Below, one piece after another: positions 35,695-45,600 of a stretch of DNA of 64,000 bases. The notes under the pieces are model-generated. The model searched no databases and was not told the origin of the DNA. It saw only the letters and a program-made list of their open reading frames with translations. The stretch is from Ardenticatenaceae bacterium. Lineage in GTDB: Bacteria > Chloroflexota > Anaerolineae > Promineifilales > Promineifilaceae. Every line of letters starts with the position of its first letter. The stretch's first letter is position 1. Position numbers and translations under genes: made by a program. The stretch lies in the NCBI GenBank assembly GCA_030065875.1, contig JASJCR010000011.1, positions 1 through 64,000 on the forward strand, given 5' to 3'.

Positions 35695-37026
35695 ATGGCG
35701 AATAGTGCCGCACCAATTGTATGGAAAGGAGAGTATTATTTTCAGCTGAGCGGCAGCGGGCTGCACGAAGATACGCTGAAAATCAAATCCAACAGCCGCC
35801 AGCAGGAGGAATTGCTCAGGCTGGTTTTACCGACGCTTTGTATTACCTATGCGGATGCAAAATTTCAGGATGACATTGGAGGGGAGCAGGAAAATTATCC
35901 CGCTTCTCGAGTGTATGGTCCGGCTTATTTTGATCCGCCAGTAGAACTCCTGGGAGACGAGGAGATTGAAAAGTTTACCTATATTCGCGGTGCTCACCGG
36001 GTGTGGATCGGTCCGGATAAAACTTTGATCGATTTTTACTCCTGGCAGGATCTGGTGATCCCCCGCCTGCGAATCAGTCAGAAGAAGCCGGCCGAAGGCG
36101 GAATTGAGGTGCCGGATACCCCTATTGAGGTTGATCAGCCGTTAAATATTACGATCAAGCAGTATGCTGACGGCCGTCATGTGGGCGGCGTTCGTATGGA
36201 AAAACGGCACCCCGCCTGGAAAGAAGTTCCGCCAAAAGAAAGGTACAGCCTGTGGGTTCGAGTGATTGATGGCTTTACCCTCCGGCCGGTGCCGGAAATG
36301 ATCGTCGACATTTTTCACTGGGATCCCAAGATGCGCAACCCTTATGGACGAGGTGGTTTCTGTCTGTCGGATCGCCGCTATACCGACGGGGATGGGTGCA
36401 TCGAAATCCCGGATCGTCCCAGCGGTCAGCTAGAGGCTTATGTCGTGCGGCGGGCCGGTTCGCGGGCTGTGGTACGCTGTCTGCGACCTCTGGCCGGGCA
36501 AAATGTGCGCCTGCACATGCGCGTCTGGCCCATGAAGCAGGACACCGTCCGCATTAAGTGGCCGACCAGCGATCATTTGGATATTGTCGCCCAGCGGGCC
36601 GGTCAGCCCATTGAAGAGATGCTGGCCTTTAACCGACTCAAGAGTTATGTGGAGCCCAAACCCGGCATGAATTTTAATCTGCCGTGTTATGTGGCAACTT
36701 ATCACATGGAGCCCTGGGATACGTTTGATCGCGTCGCTGATGCCTTTGGGTATGAAGATGCTGAAGGGTTAGCGGCGGCCAATGGTCTTAGAGACCCAGA
36801 AGATTTAAACGGTCTGCCGGAAATCAAGCTGCCTGACTGGCACTTCTTCTATGCTCAAGAGCACGATACGCTTGAGAAATTTGATGAGATGCTTGGTTTG
36901 CCAAAAGGCTCGTCGATTACCGTCGGCCGGGCGTATCATCCCGATCCCCGCCTGCCGTATCCAGGTGAGGTTGTTGCGGCCCCAACTCCGCTCTTTGCTG
37001 AGAGGCTAAAGAGCAAAGTAAGGTAA
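35695..37026 (+). CDS. Uncharacterised protein with C-terminal LysM-like repeats
   Basis: A 443-aa protein of unknown function. The N-terminal 150 residues match nothing I recognise. Residues 180-270 look like a beta-sandwich of the carboxypeptidase-regulatory or intradiol-dioxygenase kind (LWVRVIDGFTLRPVPEMIVD ... DGDGCIEIPDRP). Residues 283-435 contain three LysM-like segments (SDHLDIVAQRAGQPIEEMLA, WDTFDRVADAFGYEDAEGLA, HDTLEKFDEMLGLPKGSSIT). No signal peptide. It is translated from GGAGG 15 nt after the subtilase, so the two probably work together, perhaps as protease and substrate, adaptor or cargo tag. Confidence 0.75.
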   Translation: MANSAAPIVWKGEYYFQLSGSGLHEDTLKIKSNSRQQEELLRLVLPTLCITYADAKFQDDIGGEQENYPASRVYGPAYFDPPVELLGDEEIEKFTYIRGAHRVWIGPDKTLIDFYSWQDLVIPRLRISQKKPAEGGIEVPDTPIEVDQPLNITIKQYADGRHVGGVRMEKRHPAWKEVPPKERYSLWVRVIDGFTLRPVPEMIVDIFHWDPKMRNPYGRGGFCLSDRRYTDGDGCIEIPDRPSGQLEAYVVRRAGSRAVVRCLRPLAGQNVRLHMRVWPMKQDTVRIKWPTSDHLDIVAQRAGQPIEEMLAFNRLKSYVEPKPGMNFNLPCYVATYHMEPWDTFDRVADAFGYEDAEGLAAANGLRDPEDLNGLPEIKLPDWHFFYAQEHDTLEKFDEMLGLPKGSSITVGRAYHPDPRLPYPGEVVAAPTPLFAERLKSKVR

Positions 37027-37041
37027 TACGCTGAAATAGGA

Positions 37042-37070
37042 CTCCGGCCGGTTTCACGACCGAGCCGGAG
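37042..37070. terminator. Terminator-like hairpin after the subtilase operon
   Basis: CTCCGGCCGGT pairs with ACCG-(A)-GCCGGAG, an 11-bp stem with one bulged A and a short loop. No T-run follows. It lies between two convergent genes. Confidence 0.6.
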
Positions 37071-37123
37071 CCTCTCCATTATTCTTGTAGAGGAGGGAGC
37101 CGTCACAGCTGCCAACGATTTCT

Positions 37124-38485
37124 CTATGAAGGGAGCTGGTTTCTCCAGCGCACAATTTCAAACTTCATCCCGCTGTCCGGGCTGAGGGTTGGAACCGGGT
37201 CAAACTTCAGTTCATAATCGGCCGGGCTGAGCTTTAACTCGGCATAGTGAAACAGGGTGGCGATGTTAAGGGCCATCTGAATTTCCGCCATACCTTGCCC
37301 CAGACAGGTGTGCGGGCCTAACCCAAATGGGGCATAGACACCCGGCTGACGGTGCTCTTTGCGCTCGGGCGTATAGCGATCAATATCAAACTTCTCCGGG
37401 TCCGGAAAATACTCATCCAGGTGATGAGGGATGGTGGTGGCAATGATCACTTCTGAATCGGCCGGAACGTGATACCCCTTAAAGGTAAACGCCTGCGTCG
37501 TGGTGCGGGTTAAAGCGGGGGCAATCGACCACAGCCGCATCGCCTCCAGCGCCACTCGATGGGTGACGTCCAGCCTGCGCAGCCCGGCGGCCGTTGGACC
37601 GTCTTCAGCAAACAGCTGGTCGGCTTCAGCAGTGACCTGCTGCGCCAGATCGGGATATTTGAGCAGCGCGTACAGTATAAAGGCGGTCGTGCTGGCCACC
37701 GTGTCCAGGCCGGCGATAAACGGTCCCAAAACGGCCGGGAGCAGGTCTTTTTTCGGCAAAAATTCGGGGTCCTCGCGATGCAGGGCCATAATGGCGTCAA
37801 TCAGGTTGGGGGGGGCGTTCTGCCGCAGTTCAGGCGCGTGAGCGGCCATCACCTCTTCCCCAATTTCGATGAAGCGGGCCTTGGATTTGCGGAATTTGGG
37901 GGAGAGGCGCATGATTGCCGGCCGCTGTTTGGTGACGCGGGTGGCGAGAATGGTGCGCACCGCCGTAATCACGGCGTCCAGGTCTTTTTTGGCCGAATAG
38001 TTGGCGGCGATCAAGCTGAGCTGTTCTGTCGCCAGCCGCTGCATTGAGTATACTCCGGGCAGCGGCTGCCCCTGTGGCCAGGTACGCATCTCTTCCGTGA
38101 GGACGGCCGTCGCCCTGGGCAGGTTGTCAAAGAGCATAGAACGGGCATAACCCGGCCGCTGGACTTTGCGAAACCGGGTGTGGTCGTCACCATCCATGCT
38201 GATTAAGGATCGTTCGGCCCCCATTTCTACATCTTGTTCATGCCAAAATTCCTTTGACCGAAACAGCGTCTTGCCCTCGCGGGCGTAAAAGAGGTTGGCG
38301 TCCACGCCGGCCAGAACGATCATTTCTCGCTGCAGGGCCCGAACGCGAAAAACCGGCCCCAACTGCAGATATTGCTCTTTTAAAAAGGCGATCACGTTCC
38401 GCGCCAAAGGAAGGGCATTGCCTAGAATAGGCACACCCGGGGCCAGGGGGATCTGAGTGTGGATTTGTTCGTCTAAAGTTGACAT
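37124..38485 (-). CDS. Cytochrome P450
   Basis: A 453-aa soluble bacterial P450. The I-helix oxygen motif is AGLDTVAST, the ExxR motif is EAMR, and the haem loop is FGLGPHTCLGQ with ligand Cys394. The N-terminus has no membrane anchor: LAPGVPILGNALPLARNVIAF. The frame is open to 38587, but MSTLDEQ at 38485 has GGAG at 4-5 nt and begins where homologues do. No redox partner gene is nearby. Length and motifs are complete, so it should be active; the substrate is unknown. Confidence 0.93.
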   Translation of the reverse strand: MSTLDEQIHTQIPLAPGVPILGNALPLARNVIAFLKEQYLQLGPVFRVRALQREMIVLAGVDANLFYAREGKTLFRSKEFWHEQDVEMGAERSLISMDGDDHTRFRKVQRPGYARSMLFDNLPRATAVLTEEMRTWPQGQPLPGVYSMQRLATEQLSLIAANYSAKKDLDAVITAVRTILATRVTKQRPAIMRLSPKFRKSKARFIEIGEEVMAAHAPELRQNAPPNLIDAIMALHREDPEFLPKKDLLPAVLGPFIAGLDTVASTTAFILYALLKYPDLAQQVTAEADQLFAEDGPTAAGLRRLDVTHRVALEAMRLWSIAPALTRTTTQAFTFKGYHVPADSEVIIATTIPHHLDEYFPDPEKFDIDRYTPERKEHRQPGVYAPFGLGPHTCLGQGMAEIQMALNIATLFHYAELKLSPADYELKFDPVPTLSPDSGMKFEIVRWRNQLPS

Positions 38486-38588
38486 GAGCTCCAAATTTAT
38501 TTGTCTATGGCCGCTGTGGATTTTATCAGATTTGGTTGGTCTGATTGTATGCAAAATGGCGGTAAAAGACGAATAGGGGTGCATCACA

Positions 38589-38677
38589 AAAGAAGTTCGA
38601 CTTTTTCGAAAAGTCGAACTTCTTTGTAAATTATGATCCTGTACAAAGAAGTGGAACTTCTTTAAGAAGTTCCACTT
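38589..38677. terminator. Two perfect adjacent hairpins (terminators)
   Basis: Hairpin 1: a 17-bp perfect stem, left arm AAAGAAGTTCGACTTTT (38589-38605), 3-nt loop. Hairpin 2: a 14-bp perfect stem, AAGTGGAACTTCTT (38649-38662), 1-nt loop. On the minus strand T-rich tracts follow both, as expected for termination of the 1,201-aa gene before the P450 promoter. Both stems share a GAAGT...ACTTC theme. Confidence 0.8.
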
Positions 38678-38681
38678 TTAC

Positions 38682-41600
38682 TCAACGGATCACGGCCGGT
38701 AAATAAAGCTGACGCAGCCTGGTCTCTACGGTAATCGTGCCGCTGCTGCTTGTTGTTCCATCGCTGATGGTGTAGCTGAACGTTTCCGAACCGGTAAAAC
38801 CTGGCTTAGGCGTGTACGTGATGGTCCGCTCGTCAAAAACCACCGTGCCGTTGGGCGGTTGGGTCACACCGATGATCTTCAGCCCGTTGCCAATGTCGTT
38901 GGCCAGGACATTAAAGGTCGTTGACCCGCCGGCCAGCCCGTTGCCCTCATCGTTGTTGGCCTGCGGGGTGCCACCGGTCTGGTTGCCGTTGATGCAGTTG
39001 GCCATGGCCGCGCTGTTGGAGCGGTTGAGCCCGGCACTGCTACCGCCCATTGGATCGGTGATGGCCACATCGGGGACGATGTAGTCGAGAACCGGATAGC
39101 GGCTGTCGTAGCCAAAGGTGGAGGTTTCAATCAGCTCGTAGTAATACGGCCGCATCTCGTAATTGCACCCTAGCACCCACTGCCCGCTGTAGGCGGCCGG
39201 GAAACCGTCCACTTTGCCGCCAATTTCGAGGGCATCGCTCCACGAGGTCTCGCTCGTAAACGACGTGGTTGTCCCGGTTGTGAACTCCTGCCCGTACCCC
39301 ACCTGAACTTGGGCCACAACCCCACCGCTAAAATCAAATTCCGCTCCCACGCGGGTTTCGTGGGTCAATTCCTTGGTGGAAAACGTGCCCCCTGAGCGGT
39401 AGCTGCTGTAGGTCCAGTTGATACCGGCGTTGCCTAAGGAAACCGATTCACCGCTCAACACCCCATTGGCATAGCCGGTGCGGTTCCACAGCAGGTTGCC
39501 GCGCACTTCGACCCACGGCCAGGTGGTGGCCGGGCTCGTGCCCAGCGGGTTATAAAGCTGTGCTTCAAAAATGCCGTCGGTTGTCGTTCCTTTTTCGCGA
39601 ATATTCACCGGGTAGCGGTCGGGGTTGACGTGGTTGGTGCTGAAAATTTGCACCTCACCGAGCGACAGCTGGGACGAGGGTAGCACGCGCTGCACTCGTA
39701 CATAGCGGCCGACAACCGGCTGTGGATTGACACCGCCGTCCAGCGTCAGGAAAGTGGTGACCTTGCCCAATGGATCGGCCGCGGAGATGCCGTTTAGATC
39801 ACTGCTCAAATCGTCCAGCGAGAAAGCATAAACGTCGGATCGGGCCATCATGGCGGCCGGATTGCCTTCTTCGGCCATGGCGCGAAAATCAGTCGCGCTG
39901 ATCATCACGTAGATGTGATCCAGATCGTTAGGGCAGGCCGCCAGGTTGGCGCAGCTGAGCCAGTCGGTGCGGTTCCAAATCCGTACTTTGGAGATCGGCT
40001 GATCGCTGCCCAGGTCGATCTGCCACCACGGGTTGTTTTCTAACGTCGTGGTGGCTACCGAGCTGTTGCCCGGATTGCTGAGCAGGGTGCCGTCAACCGC
40101 CCGGCCGGCGCTGTGGCTGCCAAATGTCGAGGATTGCGCGGTAAATGCCCCGCGGAAAAGCCCCAGGCTGGCCCAGTCGCGCACGACCGGAGTCCAGGTC
40201 AACGCCTGGTTGGCGCTGCTTGGCTGGGCACCCCAGGTGTTGTCCCAGGCGTTTAGATCGGTTCCCACCCGGGTGGTGCTGACGTAATCGCAGTTGCGCA
40301 GCGAACTTTCGGGCAGCATGGCCCCATTTTGGTGGAGGGTATACGCATAGCAGTTGTACTGGCTGTTGTCAAAGATGACGAAGTCCTCGTTGCCGGTGCG
40401 CTGCACCGTCAGGGATTCTCCGCTCCCGGTCACGCCCCCCTCCGTTTCGCTGCGGCTTTTGGTCTGGGCGGCGGTGACGCGGGCGCTGGCCTCGACGCTG
40501 GCCGGCCCATAGCTGCCGCCGACCGCCGCGCCCAGATAGCCGGATACGGTGTCGCTGCGGTAGCTGGTTAAAGCGGTCGTCGTCAGGGTTTCGCTGGCCA
40601 CGGTCCGGCCGATGGCCGCCCCCTTAACGGTGTTGGCCTGAATGATGCCCCAGTGTGGCGGAGCAAAGCCCACGGCCGTGACCTGCTGTTCCAACAGTTC
40701 TTTGCATTCGGCCGTATAAACCGCTTTGATGACGTCGTTGTCTCGGTCGGCCACGGTTACAGACGTGGGACCGTTAAGATCGGTCGGATCAAGATTAACC
40801 GCTGGCACATCGATGGTATTGGTCACCAGGTCAGCGTGGGTGAGATAAAGCACCTCCAGGCCCCGGCCGTCGTCTAGTGCGGCCACAATTTCTTTGATGC
40901 CGTCATTGTTGAGATCGGCGGCCGCCAGCGACAGATACTCAGCCTGATCCCGCTGGCTGTTGTTGGTCAGCCACTGCTCGTAGCGAGCAACCGAGGGATT
41001 GGGGGTATTCAGATCTTCAGCCCGCCACACTTCAACGGCAAAACCGGACCCCAGCTCGTAACCTCCGCTGGCGCCGAAGCCGATGACAATTTCTTCCGGG
41101 CTGACGGTTTTTTCTTCCGGCGGCTGGCCGTTGATATCCCCGGTCGTCAGCGCGAAGTTGGTAGAAAACACCTCAATGGTGGCGTTGAGATTGCTGGCGC
41201 GGGTCAACACCCTCTGGGCGGCGTTGTAATCCCAGGTCCACAGCCGAATCTCGGGGCTGATGCCGGGAGTGCTGATCTGATAGACATCGGCCGCTACGAC
41301 GATTTCATCCTGATAGTCCCCGTTGAGGCGCACGGTAGCCACCTGGATGGTGCGCAGCTGCCCCGGCGACCTGCTGTCGGTCGCCAGCACGCGGAGCCGG
41401 TTGGCATAGTTACTGCCGCTGCCGCTGGAGATGGCCGGATCATAGGTGAGGGCGATGACCTCCAGCGATCCACCGTTGCTGTCGAGCAGGGTGACTACAA
41501 TATCGTCCTTCCGGTCGTTGTTCAGATTACCCACGGCCACATCGACGCTGCTGGCCTGAAAGCGATGGCGGGTGGTTGAGCGCCAGGTGGCGATGGGTAT

Positions 41601-42287
41601 GGCGTTTAAGCCGTTGGCGGCCCCATCCCAGACCTCGATCGTCAAGGCACCGGTAACGTCGTTCACGGCCGCCAAAACCGCCTGCTCCCGCTCGTTATCT
41701 TCACCAAGAATATTGCCGCCGGCTGCGGCCAAATGACTGTGAGTGATGCTGCTCAGCTTTTTATAGGTGACGTTGTACGAACGATCAAAGGTGGCGATAT
41801 AGTACCCCGGCAGACCGGCATTGTTGGTCACAAAACTCTGAATCATCTCTGTGTCCCCGTCACCATCGAGATCGGCCGCCGCGGTCGTTTGCTCCTGGAT
41901 ACTGCTGGCAATGGTCTGAACCTCGTCAAGGAACAGATCCTGTTCGAGCAGCATCTTCTCAACCGGGTTAGGCACCAGGTCCAGTGTAAAGTTGGACAGG
42001 TGGTTGCCGATAAAACCACCGCCGGTGTGCCCGACAAAGATTTCCCCCTCCCCAAAAATGTCATACCCGCTGCTGAACGGGTTGGCGGCGCAGTTCAGCG
42101 CGGCTGTGTCGGCCGGGTTAGAAGCCGCTGGCGATGCGGTTTCTGAAGCGGCTGCTTTCTGGCCGCTCTGGATCAAGGTCAACAGGGCGGTCAGGAGTAA
42201 GACCATCCCTGATATCAGCACCGGCCGCACCCTTGCGCTGGGCGATCCTGAAATCGGTTTTTGCCAAATTCTTCTACTTTGCGTCAT
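38682..42287 (-). CDS. Large exported multidomain protein (FG-GAP-like, discoidin and cadherin-like modules)
   Basis: A 1,201-aa protein with a signal sequence (VRPVLISGMVLLLTALLTLI, about 21-40). Residues 100-540 contain many FG-GAP/integrin-like repeats (TAAADLDGDGDTEMI, VAVGNLNNDRKDDIVVTLLD, SLAAADLNNDGIKEIVAALD), so a beta-propeller is likely. A discoidin/F5-8C-like module follows (NNPWWQIDLGSDQPISKVRI). About 1000-1060 is Thr/Ser-rich beta sequence of unknown fold, then a Big/cadherin-like module (ITYTPKPGFTGSETFSYTIS). The tail is LYLPAVIR. It is a surface or secreted adhesin/carbohydrate-binding protein by inference. GGAGG precedes the start. Confidence 0.8.
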   Translation of the reverse strand: MTQSRRIWQKPISGSPSARVRPVLISGMVLLLTALLTLIQSGQKAAASETASPAASNPADTAALNCAANPFSSGYDIFGEGEIFVGHTGGGFIGNHLSNFTLDLVPNPVEKMLLEQDLFLDEVQTIASSIQEQTTAAADLDGDGDTEMIQSFVTNNAGLPGYYIATFDRSYNVTYKKLSSITHSHLAAAGGNILGEDNEREQAVLAAVNDVTGALTIEVWDGAANGLNAIPIATWRSTTRHRFQASSVDVAVGNLNNDRKDDIVVTLLDSNGGSLEVIALTYDPAISSGSGSNYANRLRVLATDSRSPGQLRTIQVATVRLNGDYQDEIVVAADVYQISTPGISPEIRLWTWDYNAAQRVLTRASNLNATIEVFSTNFALTTGDINGQPPEEKTVSPEEIVIGFGASGGYELGSGFAVEVWRAEDLNTPNPSVARYEQWLTNNSQRDQAEYLSLAAADLNNDGIKEIVAALDDGRGLEVLYLTHADLVTNTIDVPAVNLDPTDLNGPTSVTVADRDNDVIKAVYTAECKELLEQQVTAVGFAPPHWGIIQANTVKGAAIGRTVASETLTTTALTSYRSDTVSGYLGAAVGGSYGPASVEASARVTAAQTKSRSETEGGVTGSGESLTVQRTGNEDFVIFDNSQYNCYAYTLHQNGAMLPESSLRNCDYVSTTRVGTDLNAWDNTWGAQPSSANQALTWTPVVRDWASLGLFRGAFTAQSSTFGSHSAGRAVDGTLLSNPGNSSVATTTLENNPWWQIDLGSDQPISKVRIWNRTDWLSCANLAACPNDLDHIYVMISATDFRAMAEEGNPAAMMARSDVYAFSLDDLSSDLNGISAADPLGKVTTFLTLDGGVNPQPVVGRYVRVQRVLPSSQLSLGEVQIFSTNHVNPDRYPVNIREKGTTTDGIFEAQLYNPLGTSPATTWPWVEVRGNLLWNRTGYANGVLSGESVSLGNAGINWTYSSYRSGGTFSTKELTHETRVGAEFDFSGGVVAQVQVGYGQEFTTGTTTSFTSETSWSDALEIGGKVDGFPAAYSGQWVLGCNYEMRPYYYELIETSTFGYDSRYPVLDYIVPDVAITDPMGGSSAGLNRSNSAAMANCINGNQTGGTPQANNDEGNGLAGGSTTFNVLANDIGNGLKIIGVTQPPNGTVVFDERTITYTPKPGFTGSETFSYTISDGTTSSSGTITVETRLRQLYLPAVIR

Positions 42288-42302
42288 GATATTACCTCCA
42301 AG

Positions 42303-42503
42303 CTACAGTGAAGACGGGGTTTGATTTTCCCCACCTGCAAAAGTGGATCGCTGCACCAGAAAGGCAAACAGTTTGTCTAAGGTGTTGAAGGCGATCCATT
42401 CTCCGTTGGGAACCAGCTGCACCATCGCGCGCCATGTTCCATGAGGCTTTTCCCGCCACATTCGCAGCACGTAGGTCTGATATCCGAATGTCTGTTTGTC
42501 CAT
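42303..42503 (-). CDS. Small 66-aa protein of the YVLRxW type
   Basis: Begins MDKQTFGYQTYVLRMWREKP, then TWRAMVQLVPNGEWIAFNTL and LDKLFAFL. I recognise this pattern (LLRxW...WRASL...GERxGF..L..LFAFL) from small uncharacterised proteins found in Chloroflexota, often near BTAD regulators. It has AGGGA upstream of its start and ends 15 nt before the 1,201-aa gene, so they form an operon. The function is unknown; a small cytosolic regulator or partner is possible. Confidence 0.7.
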   Translation of the reverse strand: MDKQTFGYQTYVLRMWREKPHGTWRAMVQLVPNGEWIAFNTLDKLFAFLVQRSTFAGGENQTPSSL

Positions 42504-42659
42504 TGCGTTTCCCTGGTAAAAAGAGTGTGGCTTAACTGTAAGGGAACGGCCGTGACGAGATCGTGACGAATGGGTGAGGAAAAAGGTATAGGGTGGAAGG
42601 TGAGTGGGGAAAAGTTCCTATTTTGCCAAAATTCTCTTTTGACGGGTTAAAATGGCACA

Positions 42660-45600
42660 ATGGCTATTTTGCATCTGCAGCTGTTGGGTACATTTCAGGC
42701 CAGCCTCGATGGGGAGGAGATAGTCGCCTTTCGTTCTGATAAAATTCGCGCCCTGCTGGCGTATCTAGCGCTGGAAGGGGACCATATCCACCCGCGAGAT
42801 GCTCTGGCGACACTTCTATGGGGGGATTTCCGCCAGACGGCCGCGCGGGCCAGCCTCCGCCAGGCGTTATCTAACCTGCGCTCGCTGCTTGCACCGCTGC
42901 TGGCTGCTGATCCGCCCGCACTCCAGATTTCGCGTCAGACGGTCGGTTTGAATACCGGCCATCCGGCCATTCAGGTGGATGTGGTCGACTTGCGCTACCT
43001 GCTGCGGCAGGTCGACGAACACCCGCACGCAGATTTGCAGCGCTGCCCGGCGTGCCGAGAGAAGCTAGAGGTGGCGGTTGATTTGTATCGCGGGGATTTT
43101 CTACCTAATTTGCAGCTGGAGGGAAGCGCTGACTTTGACGAGTGGCGGCTTTTACAGCAGGAGAAGCTGCACCAGCAGGTTTTGCACGCGCTGCAAACGC
43201 TGAGCGGCAGCTATGCCGTGGCCGGGGATCTGGTGCAGCAAGCGGCCGTGCTGCGCCGTCTGCTGACCCTGATGCCGTGGGAGGAAAACGCCCATCGGGA
43301 GCTCATGGACGTGCTGGCCCGCAGCGGCCAGCGTGCAGCCGCCCTGACCCAGTATGAGCGGTGCCGCGAAATATTGGAGACGGAACTGGGGATTGAACCA
43401 ACGGCTGAAACGACCGCTTTGTTTCGGCTCATCGAGTCCGGTGATCTCCCTGCAGATGCTCCTGCCGTCCAGCCGACACACAATTTGCCGCCGCCAACCA
43501 CCCCCCTCATCGGCCGGGATGGCCTGCTGGAAGAGGTGGCGAGCATGCTGCCCGCGCCAACAACCAGATTGGTTACGCTTTTGGGGCCAGGTGGTGTCGG
43601 CAAAACCCGGCTGGCGCTGGCGGCCGCGCAGGAGGTCATCCATCACTTTGCGGGAGGAGTGTGGTTTGTACCGCTGGCTGAAATCGGATTGGGTCAACAG
43701 AGTGACGGTCATGCCGTGCGCCACCTTCTGGCCGGAGCGATTAATGATGAAATTCAGCTTCCCCTGCAAAAACCTGATGATCCGTGGAGCACACTTGTGG
43801 CCTTTTTACAGGCCAAGACGTCACTTCTGGTGCTGGACAATCTGGAGCAGCTGCTTCCCCAGACCACGCGTTTTGTTCTGGACCTGATGGAAGTAGCACC
43901 GAATGTAACCATCCTGATCACCTCCCAAATTCGGCTCCGCACCCGCGCTGAAAAAGTGGTCGCGCTTACCGGGCTAAATGTGCCCCAAGCGGAAACCTTT
44001 TCCCTGGAAAGTGCGGCGCAAAGTGGAGGAATTGCGCTGTTTGCCGAATGTGCCGGCCGCTCGCTGGTCGAATTTACCCTCGACGAGAAAAACATTGCTG
44101 ATGTAGCTGAAATCTGCCGACTGGTTGACGGGCTGCCTCTGGCGATTGAATTGACGGCCGCCCTGATTGAACACGCCACTCCGAGTGAAATTGCGGCAAC
44201 CCTCGAGAATAACATCGCCCTGCTGGCTGATTCTCCGGGTGCCGCAGATTTGCCCCAGCGACAGCAAAGCATTCAGGCGGTCTTTGAATACGCCTGGCGG
44301 CTGCTGACACCGGCCGAGCAGCCGATGCTGGCCCAGATGAGCCTTTTCCGCGGCGAGTTTGGACGGGAGGCTGCTATGGCGGTGACCGGTGGCTCGCTGA
44401 CCGAACTGGCCGCCCTAATCGACAAATCGCTTTTGCGGGTGGTTCGCCCCGGACGCTACGTGCTGCATGCTCTGGTGCGCCACTTTGCCGCCGCGGCTCT
44501 GCACAATCGGCCTGCTTTGTTGGCCGCGGCAAAGGAGCGATACGCTCAGACTTATCACGACTTTTTACAGCAGCGCCATCGCGAACTGCTTGGGCCACAG
44601 CAGCCTCAGGCGGTGACGGCGATCCATTCCGACCTGGACAACATTCGCCACGCCTGGGAACTCGCCTTGGCGACAGCCGATATCGATTTGCTGGAGAGCA
44701 TGGTTGTTCCGTTAGCAGAATACTTCATCAAGAGCGGAAAGTCGGACAGCGGAAATTTGCTCTTCGCGACGGCTGCAGCAGACCTCACCAGAAAGACACG
44801 CTTAGCATCAGCGGCCAGGCGGCTGCTCCTGCTGCTGGAATTTTGGCAGGGTTATCTGGTGGGGGAGTCCGGTCACCTTGAACCGGCCGTTTCCCGGCTG
44901 ACCGACGTTCTGCCTCGGCTTCGGGCAATTAAGGATCGGGAGACCGTCGCCCGCTGCCGGTATGCGCTGGGTGCTTTTAACGTGCGGTTGGGTCACCTGG
45001 AGCGCAGCCTCAACTATTTGCAGGATGCTCGGCAGGATTTTGCCGAGCTGGCAGATTCAAGCGGTCTGGCGACAACGCTTTCCGTCCTGGGGCTGACTTG
45101 GGAGGCTCGCGGGGAGTATGCTCGGGCAGAGGAAGCGTATGCCCAGAGCCTGATTTTACTGCGCGAGGTGGGTCAACCGCTGGCCCTTTCCAAAGGGCTG
45201 AGCAACTTTGGGCTGCTGCTGCATTTCATTGGTGAAAATGAGCGGGCGGCCGCCCTGCTCAGTGAAGCGGTCGAGCTGGATGAGCACGGCAGCAACCGCT
45301 CGACGCTGGGGGCGTCCCTGGCCAATTTGGGTTTGGTGATGGCGGCCAAAGGCGCCTATGACGAAGCGGCCGGTCTCTACCGGCGTGCGCTGGCGATCCA
45401 GCAGGATGTTGGCAATCGGGCCAGGGTGGCTATTTTGCTCAACAACCTGGGGGATGTGGCCAATTTACAGGGTGACTACGACGTAGCGCTGGCCTATCTC
45501 CAAGAAAGCCTGACCCTCAAGCGGGAGATGGGCAACGAGCGCAGCATGACCTTCTCTCTGGTGCATTTGGGGCACGTTTACTGGAACTTGGAGCAGGAGG

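Noticed and set aside
42303-42503. Small frame near the BTAD gene as noise
   Set aside because: Rejected as noise and kept as a gene: the YVLRxW...LFAFL pattern is recognisable, a ribosome site is present and it is spaced 15 nt from the next gene.
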